NCBI GenBank assembly: GCA_023634235.1
Contig: JAMKCF010000019.1
Span: 8,077,684 to 8,141,683 of the forward strand
Reading direction: 5' to 3'
DNA: 64,000 nt
DNA from: Pisaster brevispinus
Taxonomy: Eukaryota; Echinodermata; Asteroidea; Forcipulatida; Asteriidae
This document shows, in pieces, positions 1 to 18,100 of the stretch. The position numbers were made by a program, and so were the translations under genes. Numbering within the stretch: the stretch's first letter is position 1; the number at the start of each line of letters is the position of its first letter. A model generated the notes under the pieces. That model had not been told where the DNA came from and did no database searches. It worked only from the letters and a program-made list of their open reading frames with translations.

Positions 1-1504
1 GCTAAGTTCTTCCAATCCCATTGAGCTGACTCTGAACACGGAGTTAACACATTTAATCCTACTTAGAATTTGTATTCAAGTGAATAAGTGACCTACATTT
101 TGTTATCAACTTTGATTAATAGAATGGAGGGTTACACACCCATGTTTATTGTAAGTCAGCCAGATGCTGTGTGTTCAAAAAACGTGCACGTTTTTGTGTC
201 AACTGTTTTTTTTTTAAACGATTCATCACTGATCTTATGCATACAAGGTAGAGCAATTTTGTAGTAATTCAATCTCAATTGAGATAAAAAACTTAAACAA
301 AGTTTTCGCGTGCTGAGGCCTACTTTGTACTATGTATTTTTGTCATACAAAATTCACCACAAAATATCCCTGTTTGAATTCAGTTTAAGGTGTTCAAAGA
401 AAGTTGGAATAGTCTTTGCAGAGGCTTGTTTCTTCATTATGTTACGGTCGGATTCAACATCTGCAACAAACTGTTTATTGAGTCATTGCGTGTCGAATCA
501 ACAAACATGTACCGTACATTCTGGGGTCAATGAACTGCACACAAAAAATGCTGAATCCGACCTCCAGTCTGCCACTTTTTCATTACGAATGACCAAAAAT
601 ATAAATCAATCATTCTCAATGCTAGGTCAATAAAATACTGTATATTGGTCAAAGGAATCAAAAAGTGACGTTTGGATGAGGAGCATTTTCACAATTTTAA
701 TTGCACGTTTATTTTAATTTTTGGCAAAATTTCCGCTATAATTCCTAATTGGGTTGTAGGCCAACTATTAAGCACCAACTGGATGATTTCACGGCAATTC
801 AAGACAACTCCACGACAACTCCACATCAACTACTTTAAAAAAACTTCTTCTTTTTTAAGTTTCTTCAAACCTATAGTTTATTGTCGTACTAGTACGGAAA
901 CATGTCAAAAACTGATTGGCGCCTTCATTCTTACTTATTTTTCAAGGAGAAACAAGTTTTTTTTTTTAAATTAACCATTTCTTTTCTGTCAGTAGAATTG
1001 GCCAATGAAATGCAGTTGAGCTTGCGCAATGACAGTGGCTCATTATTTTAGGAGGGGGTATTTTTGACAGGGGTCAGGAACAACCCTCGCATGCAGCTAG
1101 GTTGAAATAACTGAATGTGAGGCGAGTTAGAATAGATGAATCAAATGAATGAAATATTGAGTATGTGCAAGCTCCTATTTTAACCATTTCAAAAAGTTTT
1201 GTTTTAAACTGAGAATTTTAATTTCGGAAAGTTTGACAAACTACATAAAATTTGTATTTATGTTGATTGTACTTTCTAAAACAATTTATTTCTTACAATT
1301 ATAGGCCTAATTGTATGTTTTTAGTATCATTTTTTTTCTTTTTAATATATTTTGTAGGAATTTGTGTACATGTTTATTTACTTCTTTTGCCCTTGTATCT
1401 TATTCAATTTTTAATCAGTACTTTTATGTTTTTGGTGTGTGGATCATTTCTAACCTTACAACAATCTTGCACCCCTAAACATAGTGTACAGTGCAGTCTG
1501 ATGT
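1..1504. other. AT-rich intergenic stretch, nothing recognised
   Basis: Open frames of about 100 codons occur at 310-633 and 672-974 but have no splice context, no family resemblance and A/T-biased composition. I see no gene. Confidence 0.5.
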
Positions 1505-1514
1505 CAATGCACGG

Positions 1515-2181
1515 AATGTCGGTCACTTCGTACCCAAGTCACTTTGTACCCAAGTCGTTTCGTACCCAGGTCGTTTCGTACCCGAGTCACTTCGTACCCG
1601 AGTCACTTCGTACCCGAGTCACTTCGTACCCACGTTGAGTCTTACGCATATTGCGTTCTCGGGTACGATTGTTGAAACCAACCTTTGTGAGTTTGTGTAT
1701 CGCTCGTTTAATGACGATGTACCGCATTTTAGTTAACACCCCTTAATAAATTTTAATTTTTTTAATTTGAGAAAAAATAATAACTGGACACTTTACAAAG
1801 GTTAGTGAGGAATAATTGTTAATTATTGTTAATTCTTATCGGAGGCTGGTCCTCATGTCCACACATAACCATGGCTGAATGACTGACACTCAGGTCCGAA
1901 TACCACTCAGTTTAATCTTTTTTTAATAAACCCGAATTCGGCAATTACAAACAAACATACAAACAATTAAAAAAATCACGCACGCCCGACAAATATACCG
2001 TGATGTACATGAAAGGTTCTTTGTCCAGTTTGACTGCCGGCAGACAATCGAGGTACGAAACGACCTGGGTCTGAAACGACTTGGGTACGAAGTGACTTGG
2101 GTACGAAGTGACTAGGGTATGATATTTTGGGTACGAAGTGACTTGGGTACGAAGTGACTTGGGTACGAAGTGACCGACACC
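1515..2181. mobile_element. Foldback (TU-like) element with tandem-repeat arms
   Basis: Both ends begin TGTCGGTCACTTCGTACCC in inverted orientation and continue as tandem 16-bp units (consensus GTCACTTCGTACCCRA): seven units at 1522-1633 and a matching inverted set at about 2052-2174. A 10-bp direct repeat, CAATGCACGG, flanks the element at 1505-1514 and 2182-2191. Inverted arms made of short tandem units are the hallmark of foldback elements, of which sea-urchin TU elements are an example. No transposase is present. Confidence 0.8.
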
Positions 2182-2191
2182 CAATGCACGG

Positions 2192-3592
2192 CAGGCGCAG
2201 TTATCACATTGGCACAATTCTAGTGTCTACAGACTGAAAAAGAATAATAATTAATGAAGAAAAAAATTGTTCCCCTGGAAAAATAAGTCCACATGAAAGT
2301 TCAATCAGTTTCAGACACACTCTGGCAATAAACATGGCATTTGAAGGTACATGTAAATGATGTATTGAGTTGTCTTTAACTTGTTGTCGAGTTGTAACTA
2401 AAACTAATCACACTCCAACCAAGAAGTAGACGGCTGTTTTTTACCAATCATCAAAATCAATGATTCACCCAAATCAGAAGATACTTTCCACCACACGATA
2501 TGAATTTAACCAAGCATCCAAAAACTGGGCATCTGTAGCTATCAACAGTCAAAAGCGTCATGCACAGTGACAGAAGATAACGTCACTTCATTTAATGTTT
2601 ACACTTTACACTCATGACTGACTCAGTACACTAAACATCAATGACTCAGTTTCGTCCAATGGATTGGTTTGAAATTGGCCAACCCCTCTTCTTTCCAACA
2701 GATATTATGCGACGGAAGACACTTCGGTCAATTTTTGTATAACTATATTAACTTACCAAAACAGCATTTTCCAATCTCTTGTGGTAAAATAACTAATATA
2801 TGATACACGAAAGATGAAAATCTATGTCGGGATGGGTGGTTTGGTGGTCTCTGTGGATAAACAGTTCGCATAGAGCTTCTTTCTAAACTGAGACGCCCCT
2901 TACGTCAAAAACTTGACCATGTCGTCTAATGGGACGTTTGCAGGGCGCCCTCAAAGTGCAACAACCAAAACCCAAATAATTTGGCTTGGGGTGTCGAATG
3001 CTTCAAAGTGACTACTTTCTTCAACATTGTCACTAAAGCCAACGGCTGTAACCACCGTAGATTAGGTCGGCACGGCCTATAATAGTATCTGCCTTCCATT
3101 TCCTCTATTTACATTTTGAAACTGTTGTGTCAAACAAATTCAAGGTAGCGATATTTGGAGGCCAGAACTGCATAACAGTGTGCCTAACAACAGTAGGCTA
3201 ATTAAATACTGTGTAAAACTTTAAGTTTGACCTGCATGTGTGTGTCTCCTGGGCAAATGTAAACATTATCAATCCACAGCCACACACCCTGCCAAGTACT
3301 TTAGTTTCTTACATTGAAAAGGAGGGGAGAGAATTATGCATGAGTATTTCAAATTGTTTTTATTATTTTGGGCTGCGGTGGTAAAAAGGAGCAAAGCGTA
3401 GCTACGTGAACAAGCGGGCGCAGAACTTCAAAAATATTCACGCACACGCGTTGTTCGATAACCGCTGCGCCTTTGTGCGCGTGTAATGTGTGTACGCTCT
3501 TGCACTTTCTACGACTTCATGGTTCCTTGATTTAACTGTGTTTGGGGGAAAAAATCAGCAAAAACTTCTAGACGTTGAAACAGTCACTTTGA
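2192..3592. other. Intergenic stretch upstream of the uncharacterised gene
   Basis: No coding signal. A stretch at 3390-3500 is richer in CpG (cacgcgttgttcgataaccg and neighbours) and might belong to the promoter of the gene at 3812. No TATA box was identified. Confidence 0.3.
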
Positions 3593-3811
3593 CACAACAG
3601 GCAGACAGGCATCACTGCCATCGAGTATGTTATAACAATACCAGCTGACGAAGCAGTTCCATTTAATGAATCGGACTTAGGCCTATATATCAGTTCTAAA
3701 GGGAATTTACCACGGACTTCTTCCCCAGTACCGGGCCAGCAGCATCGGCCGATTTTTTCTTTTCCCCAAAAGAAAACTTTTGACGACATCAACGACGAGG
3801 GTCGCTCAAAA

Positions 3812-9418
<5,607 letters not shown>

Positions 9419-9575
9419 GGATGAACTCTCTGGTTATTTCTTAAGTCACTTGCAGGGAACTAACTACATCAGCAAGGCATGAGTTAGAAAACATCTTAGT
9501 ACCTGCCAAAAATTTGCATGAGCCAAAGTGTTAACACGTAATAGGCTCAGCAGAAGGCTGTTGGAAAAGTTGAAG

Positions 9576-9840
9576 TAAACTACCCCAAACTGGGATAAGT
9601 TTGGATAAACTTCCCAAACTGAGATAAATTGTGATAACTGACTAAACTGGGATAAACTTTCCAAACTGAAATAAATTGTGTCAAACTACCCCAAACTGGG
9701 TTAAATTGTGATAGACTACCCCAAAACTGGGATGAATTGTGATAAACTTCCCAAACTGGAATAAGTTGTTACAAACTACCCCAACTGGGATAATCTTCCA
9801 AAACTGGGATAAATTGTGATAAACTACTCCAACTGTTTAA
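9576..9840. repeat. Diverged array of ACCCCAAACTGGGATAAA-type units
   Basis: About eight imperfect units of 30-34 bp with the core CCAAACTGGGATAAATTGTG, inside the probable 3' untranslated region of the uncharacterised gene. Confidence 0.8.
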
Positions 9841-10050
9841 AACTACCCAGACATGAACTTTTACCGTTATTGAACCCCTTGACCACTGCAGTCAGTGGCC
9901 TGGTGTGACATGGCTTTAAATATTTAAAGCGGAGATTGCCAGAACTGTTCCAATAATTCAGCAAGACTCACCTATGCCTAACACTAGGTTGTACAGAAAA
10001 AGACCCAAGTTAACTCAACGAAAAATGTATGTACAACACAACAATGTTTT

Positions 10051-10056
10051 AATAAA
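10051..10056 (+). promoter_or_regulatory. Candidate polyadenylation signal AATAAA
   Basis: First canonical hexamer noticed downstream of the stop at 9418, in an A/T-rich setting. It would give a 3' untranslated region of about 650 bases. Confidence 0.4.
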
Positions 10057-10524
10057 AAGCAAAGTTCTATAAATTATCGTACTTACATAGGTATATTACA
10101 ATGCAGGTAAAAGTAAAACAAGTGTTAGGCAGATGCCAATTATCATCTTCAACGATCGAATAAAACAGTTTTGAAAAATAAAGTTATTGGTTGAATCCAC
10201 AATTTCATAGAAAACTTAAGTAATGAAAAAGTACAAGAAACTACTTTCTGAAAATTTGGTCCAATTACTGAAGACCACAGTCGATGAGTGATGAGTAACA
10301 AAAAGAAAAAAGAAAACAAAATGCCAAAAAACCAAAATGTTTTAAAAAGAAGGAAAATCACAGCATTTATGCCATCATTTCACAGCTGCAGTATCTTCAC
10401 CTCATCAATATTTTGAAATTTCACACAGGCCATGACCTCTCTCCCTCTCTCTGTTGCCCCAAGGGTTGACATTGGTGTCCCTTCAAAAATAATCAAATAG
10501 ACTGAAAATTTGAAATTCCAGCTT

Positions 10525-10713
10525 GGCCTAATTTCATAGAGCTGTTTAAACAACAGGTAGCTAAGCACAAAATTGTGTTTACCAAAATAAGGTTACCAGC
10601 CAAAGTACTAATCACACATGTACAATCTGTGACTGGTACCCTGCTCATGTTTGCTCAGCAAAAAATGTTTAAGCAATATTTTCAGCTTAGAGGGGCTCTA
10701 TGGAAATGGGCCC
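10525..10713. mobile_element. GGGCCCAATTTCATAGAG-type MITE, diverged copy
   Basis: Starts like CCTAATTTCATAGAGCTG and ends CTCTATGGAAATGGGCCC, with the internal AATAAGGTTACCAGCC typical of the family. Confidence 0.8.
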
Positions 10714-11748
10714 AGACCTCAGACTCAAAATCAACAAACAGTTACAATTCCCCTACCCCCCAAAAAAAATCTTGAAAATTGAAAATGCCTGTACTTTACA
10801 AATTTTGTCTGTGATTTTATATAGTTATGGAGATTTCATAAGTTGTAACAAAAACCCCATCTTGAATACATGGCTCTGCCTGACTACAAGATTCAAGCTT
10901 AGTTCAATATTTGTTGTACCTTAAGATCACATCAGATTCACAAGTTCGCTAAACAAACATTTTCCCAAAGATCACATGCTACGAGCAAAATTGCACTTGA
11001 TTTTAAACATCTTAACCTAACTTCATTCCCAATCTCGCAGTGCCGTCTTATCCCAGCATGCCTTGCTCGATTACAACCCCTGGAATTTTTCTAATTTCAA
11101 TGTGCGAATATATTTGACAGTCTCTCAATAGGCCTGTGGTGGATTTATACAAAAGTGATGTTGAAAGCTTTGCATGGTGTGGAAACAAGCTTGGATACTT
11201 CCCCACCCCCCTACATGTGCATCCTTCAAGCTCTACTTAAGCTGCAACACCATCAGCGGTCCGGCATTCTCCTGAAGACGAGCAGAGTATACTCTTCGAA
11301 ATATCGAGACCACACCGGCTCTTTCAGAGCCAACACTCCTACCAAAAAGAGATTTTACAGCTGGTTGTATGCGCAAGTTTACTATTTATAGTTACTTCTT
11401 AAAAAGATACACCACAGCAGGAATGATGTCAATTGGTCTTCTCTCATTCTACTGCGACCTGGCTACTTGTTTAACTGCATGCAGTTTAGGGGTGACTGCA
11501 TAACATTACGGGCAAGCTCCATTAAAGAAAGGGGGCTAGAAAAAAACATCCTTTTCATCTGACATCTCACACCTGTTATCTCCGTGTAATTGCTTTTTCC
11601 TAACAGTGGACTTAATTGGATCATGCACAAACCAGTAAGGCTGCTGACTGCCCCAGGCAGATTAACTGCTCATCTATTAAATTTAATGACCCAAGTAATT
11701 TAATGTTAACACACCCACTGGTGAAAAGGATGCATAGCTCAGAAAATC

Positions 11749-11754
11749 TTTAAT
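11749..11754 (-). promoter_or_regulatory. Candidate TBCB polyadenylation signal ATTAAA
   Basis: Read on the minus strand, ATTAAA lies about 250 bases after the TBCB stop. It is the common variant hexamer. No closer AATAAA was seen. Confidence 0.35.
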
Positions 11755-12003
11755 AGAGCTTTCCTGTAATGTAAAACTTGATTTATATAATGTGCGATAG
11801 TGTCAAAATACTTGCATCTTTGACAAATGCGAAAAAACGTTTCCAACAAGTGTGCGCATAAAGTATTCACATTCAGGAGCCAATCAGCATTGTTTGTTAG
11901 AGACGAGAGGGATGGATACAGCATTACCAATGGGTATGAGGTTGACTTCGACCCCACTCTCTGAACAACATCTGTTCATAGACCATCTGAACCTGGTTAG
12001 GCT

Positions 12004-12127
12004 TCACATCTCATCGTCATCATCCATATCAAAGCTTTCTTCAGGGTAGTCGCCAACGGCCACAAAGTGTGGCTTGACGAAGCCACCATACTTAGGCTGG
12101 CACTTAAAATACTGCTTGCCTTTGACG
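12004..12127 (-). CDS. TBCB: TBCB exon 6 (last)
   Basis: Acceptor tttttttggcag. Encodes [20 protein letters not shown], then [20 protein letters not shown] and TGA. It ends the CAP-Gly domain and the acidic tail. Confidence 0.96.
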
Positions 12128-15100
12128 CTGCCAAAAAAAGAAGCAAATAATTAGAATTTTTTGAGTGCAAAAAAACAACCACCTTGAAGATAAATTCCAT
12201 GATTGCCTCTTTTTTTGTCAAACTGCATGTAAATGTATCAGCTATAACTGCAACAAAAATAGCACAAAAGTCAAACACATTATGCCGTTGTCAAAATAAT
12301 AATAATATAATAATAATAATAATATATTGTATTTGTATAGCGCCTACTGCAGGCCAGCCTCTAAGCGCTTAACATTCAGTATTTCCTGCAAGGTATTTGG
12401 GGCTACGTTTGAAGTATGAGACCTACTCCTTTACATAGCACCTTGTAATGGTTTACAAGGTGCTGTGGCGCAATATGCAGCCGATCAAACCAGGAACACC
12501 GGGGCGGACCCCTTCTCTTTTCGATAAGTGCACTGGGTTCTTTTACGTGCATTACACAACACACGGGACCAACGGCTTTACGTCCCATCCGAAGGACGAA
12601 GCAATCATGGTTAAGTGTCTTGCTTAAGGACACAGGTGTCACGACCGGGGCTCGAACCCACACTCTGCTGATCAGAAACACCAGAGCTTGAATCCGGTGA
12701 TCTTATCCACTCGGCCACGACACGCCACAAATGTACACTATCAGTCACTATTTGATTGTTGCATCAGTGGAATAAACTTGACAAAGTGGTAATAATGGAA
12801 ATAAATATCTATCAACTATAAAAGGAAATAGTTAAAAAACTAAAGTACCTCCCATCATTCTTTCCAAGGGGTTCATCGTACTTGACGCCAATCCAGAATC
12901 CAGGTTTGAAGTCCGTCTTACCTGCAATCATACATAAAGCAAGGTATCTTGCTTAACTTAATCAAATTTTAAATATGGTCATTTCACACCAGGGCCCAAT
13001 TTCATAGAGCTGCTTAGGCATAAAAAGTTGTTAAGCACAACAAAATTATGATTACCGGTTACCAGCGAAATTGCCAATTATCATGTACAAAATGTAACTG
13101 GTATCCTGCTTAGTTTTGCTTAAGCAGAAATATATTAACTCTTCGTGACACCATAAAAAAAAAAAAACCATTTCGCCATGCCTTACTTGTTGAGTAACAG
13201 TTTGATTTTAGCGTGTAATACATTTCTGTGAAGAACCAAATCACTTTTAAATCACCCAAATCATTAGATATAGACCCTTTTGATTAAATAAAATCAATTC
13301 AAGCAAAATTGTATTTTGAGATGAGCCCACATGTCTCTTTCTGCTCAATCAACCATTTCTTTGAATAACACCCTTTGTTCACACAACTTAGCAAGGCTAA
13401 GTAATTGCTGTACAATTCCTATGGGAATTCCTGGAGAGCAGGTCATTGTTGGATTGTGTTAGTGAAAAACAAACCCGGATAGTGATAAGACATTTGGCAT
13501 GCTATTTGGCTAGGTGCAGTTGTGGAACTTGGAATTTCTTAGATTTTTTGGAAGAAAAAAAATGGTGGATTACCGACTTTTTAATTAAAAACTGTTACTC
13601 AATAAGTGAGCGATGGTGTCATTGAGTGTTTTAAGCAATATTTTCTGCTTAAGCAGCTCTATGAAATTGGGCCCAGGCAATTTCCAGACAATCGGTTTGA
13701 CGCAGCCCCCAAGAAAAAACATTAATCACATTAAAATGTTCCCATGATTTGGGGGAGTTGGTAACACACTGTTGGAAAAAATGTGCTATCAAAGTGAACC
13801 TCATGCATGGAGTGCAGATGGTTGACTCAAATTGACTGTCAAAAGTACCTCGTACTGAAGATCTGCCATTTTATTAACACATGAAATCAGTGGGCCACCC
13901 AAGAATGCATGCTTAGCAATACTTAATAGCTGAGCGGTCCACGGGCACTGGATCCAAATCCCCAGCCCAATTTCATAGAAAAAGTGCTTAACCATTTTTC
14001 GTGCAAAGCAAAAATGAGCAGGATACCAGTCACAGACGATGCACGTGGAATGGTATTTTGGCTGGCAACCTTATTCTAGTAAGCACAATTTTGTTGAGCT
14101 TAGCTACTTTTTGTTCTGAAGCAGCTGTATAAAACTGGGCCCTGGTCACAGCAATTGTGTCTGTTTAACGTTTACTTGCATCTCAAAGCTCATCTTTGTG
14201 AATAATAAGCAACATGTGCAATCGTTTGGTTACCGGTGCTGCATACTCCTAAGGAGTTGAGATATAGGTATGCTTTAAGGCCAGATGACCGGGCTGAATT
14301 TCATAGAACTGCTTAAGCAGAAAATAATGCTAAAACCATTTCCTGCTAAGCAGAAATGAGCAGGATACCAGTCACAATTTGTACACGTGACATGGTAGTT
14401 TGGCTGGTAACCTTATTCTGGTAAGCAAACTTTTATTGTGCTTAGCAAATTTTTGTCCTTAAGCACCTCTATGAAAATTGGCCCAGGGCTGAATTTCATG
14501 GAGCTGCTTAAGCAGACAATTTTACTGAAACGTTTTCTGCTGAGCAAGAATAAGCAGAATACCAGTCAAACATTTTGCATGTGACATGGTATTTAGGCTG
14601 GTAACCTTATTCTGGTGAGCATAACTTTGTTGTGCTTAACAACTTTTTGTGCAGCTCTGTGAAATTGGGCCCAAGGGGGAGTTAGGTGCAATTGAATGGT
14701 TTAAAAAATTGGTTGGTCAGCTTACTGGAAATTATTAACAAGAGTGAAAAAATTAGTTGAAAAAGCATGATTGGTTACTCACCAACATACATGACAGTTC
14801 CTCTTTTGACTGGCGGTGCAGTGGGTATGTTGACCTGACATCTTGACCCCACTGTTATTGCTCCTGCTAACCTCTCCTCTTCGTCTTCCTGTTCTTTCTT
14901 CAGGGCTTCTTGCCTCGCTGCCTCTTCAGCGTCCAACTCTTGGAACTGTCCAATCTTGAGCTTCTTTTTAAATGCTAGTACCGAGTCTAGAATATTGAGT
15001 TTCAAAATATTTACACATGTAGTTAATAAATACAGAAAAGGCCCGGAATTTCACCAGAGAGAGGGCAAGGCCATTTTCATTTTACAAAGGGCACTTCCAT

Positions 15101-18100
15101 TGGAAAATCTTAAAAGGCTGTTGGAAATTTTTGAAGGCCAAGACTGGGGCAACAAAGACCATAGCCTCCGTGTACTTCCAGGCCTTAGCTAAACACAGTT
15201 TGCCCTAAGTACACTATTAGCTGGAATCAAAACAAGGTGTTCTCATTTGCAGTGCTCATGAAAATTGAATCAGGGCTCAAATTTTTTGAAAAAATCCACA
15301 AGACTGCAGGGCTTGTAGCTAAAAACTTTTACTGGACCAGAAAATTTGTTACAAGACCGGAATCAAAATGAGAAGAACACTAGCTACACAGCTTCACATT
15401 TGAGCTGTATTTGGAACAAGCGCTAAGAGAAGATTTATCTCATTTTTCTTATGGGTAATACTTCAATACTCCACAGAATTGAAAGATATTTGTATTTATC
15501 AGTTTAAATTTAAAATGCAGTCATGTGTTATTATTAAAAAACACAAGACCACTGGACTTGAACGGTCGTAAGTTTACTGGCCCGACACTAAAATCACTGG
15601 CCTCGGGCCTGTGGTCCAGTGTCAATTTCGAGCCCTGAGAATGTCAAAATTTTACATGCTGTAAATTGATAAATTGAGTGTCCAAAGTGCATTATACTTT
15701 ACAATACCTATGCAGGGCTTGAAATACCCACTTGACCATTGGCCAGAGGCTAGTAATTTCAGCACTTGGCCATCCAGTAACTCCACAACTAAACAAGTCC
15801 TGCATTTTTGAGTGGTAGGAACTGAAAACTCAATCTACATGCAAGGCTCCTATCCAAGCTGGGATTCGAACCAGGCTCCACAGAGATGAAAAGCAGGGAA
15901 AGAAACTACCAAGCCAACCTGATTCAGAACCATCTCTTCTTTACATACTTTTAAGACACTTTAAATTTTTTTAAATTTTTTTGTACACAATCCAGATTAA
16001 AGTCTTCTTAGGAAACAAGGTGGAAAAGAACTTGTTCCAGCCTATAGGGTGAGTACAAACCTGTTCTCTTGGCATATTCCTCACTAGAGATTTCATACTT
16101 TTCAACTTTGGACAGATCTTCAAACTCCCCTCGTAATTTGTTTGGGTCACTGTCCACAACCTAAGAGAAGAAACAAATTATGACAAATAAATTGGAAAGC
16201 TGATGATAGATGAAACATCCAAATATGAACAACTACAAACAACCCATTTTAAAAGCTGCTATTGACTCCTTGCACATTGCAGAACACACACTCTGCACAG
16301 TGCACATCTGATTCCTTTGTGTACAATTTTGACTCGACTTCCAAAATGGTGAACAGGGTATGCGCGTATAAGTGCACTGACGGCGTGAGGACTATGTTAC
16401 CTCGTTTACAGAAAGAGTGGTCTTGTACATATTCCTATAGGCAAGATCGTTTATATGTTGTAGGAAGTTTTACAGCTTATACCAAAGTTTGAAGAAAAAA
16501 AAACCCAAGCTGCACACTGAGATGTACCCCTTTAAATATCATAAGTTGATATTGTGCAAAATCCATCATCAAAATGCTCCACCCTTTGGTAATTTAATAC
16601 CCAGATGTTTGGACTCGGTAAACCTGTCCTCATGCTACAGAGTGGGTGGCTAACGAGGTACATCAAATCCATCAAATTAAATCAAAACCTTACAATATAT
16701 TTTTGAGGGTTCGAGTTAGGTTCTAATGGCAATACATCAGAGTCCGACATAGCCCATTTCAGGGTAATATGAACCATGTAAAATCTGCCTTGTGCCCCAT
16801 GGTGCATTGTTTATTTTGAACTCTGCAACTTGATATTTTGCACTTGACGCACAGTGTGAGAAGAATGTGTGATGTTATGAACCATGTAAATGTTTGTTTG
16901 AAATAAACAACATAACAACATATAGACTGTGCAAGTCTCACGCATACTCGAATTCGAACATTGCGACCCGCTAAATTAAATTCCTTCACACATTAAAGCA
17001 ATATGTGTGGGACCGAAGCGGTCCCAAAAATGTTTGAATACGCGCGAGACTTGCACCGTCTATTCATGCGAAAATGGCATATTTTGTTTACTCACGTGTA
17101 TCCTCATGCCGTCGTCTACCGGATAAGAACCAAGTAGAGCAGAGTCATCGCTCATCGTGATCACTAAATTACCATCCTTGTTGAAAAGCTGAAGACTCAT
17201 GGCTGCACATGATGATCCCGTGATCATCTCTAACTTACCCTGGAGTAAATTAAAGAGAAGAAATTCTTGCATTATAATACAATATACCTCATTTTAAAAT
17301 GACTGCTGGTAAATGCAGCACTAGTCACCGTAGCCACACTGGTGTGGCAAAGGATGTTTGACATCTGGTGATCTTTAGCCAACATTTCACTCGTGTAGCT
17401 TTATTTGGGGTTCGGGTTGCATTTCAATAGACTGTGCAAGTCTCGCGCATATTTGAACATTGAGACCCGTTAAAGTGCGCGAGTTTGTTTCCTTCACGCG
17501 TTAAAGCAATGTATGAGAGACCAAAGTGGTCCCCAAAATGATGGAATACGCGCAAGACTTGCACGGTCTATAGATGGGTCGGATGTTTTGAACAAACTAA
17601 TCCGCTTGCCTCTCTTAGCTTCCCTCCAGTGTTTGGATGTTGAAAATACTGACCTCTTTCAAATAATCTTTTTTCAATTTGTGCAGAATTACTTCCCTAT
17701 ATGGATCGCCTATTACTACTGCTAGTAATAGTACTTCCACTACTTGAGATTGTTACTCGGCAGGATCAGTAAGTTAGGACATAAATGCCAAGGAGCAATT
17801 ATAGTTAAGTCTCTTGCTCAGGGACACAAGTGCCCGAACCTTCTGAAATCGTTTATCCAATGCAAAAATGTTCAGAGTGCTGGTAATCTACAAGTAGTAG
17901 TAGTACTACTAGTAGCTTAGAAAAACAATCTCAATTCAGTTCAATAAAACATAATATTTTTTTAAAGAGAGCAGCCAGCATTAGCACTTAGCAATGGCTA
18001 GTCGTGGCGTGTCGTGGCCGAGTGGTTTAGTTCTTTGGACCCAAGCTCTGGTGTTGTCAGCAGCAGAGTGTGGGTTCGAATCCCAGTAATGACACTTGTG

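Larger units (their letters stand above)
9419..10075 (+). other. Probable 3' untranslated region of the uncharacterised gene
   Basis: No coding signal. It contains a diverged array at 9576-9840 and ends near a canonical AATAAA at 10051-10056. The extent is inferred from the signal only. Confidence 0.4.

Noticed and set aside
310..974. Two open frames of about 100 codons
   Set aside because: No splice context, AT-driven composition, no resemblance to known proteins.
1267..1736. Open frames with SYPSHFVP repeats
   Set aside because: Translation of the tandem arm of the foldback element.
11317..11331. Histone gene 3' end
   Set aside because: No histone coding sequence upstream on either strand, and the loop is one base short.
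12640..12726. tRNA gene on the minus strand
   Set aside because: Box A and box B are those of a SINE head; the body and tail follow and the cloverleaf arms do not pair properly. Same for 18003, 18582, 40166, 40489 and 61653.
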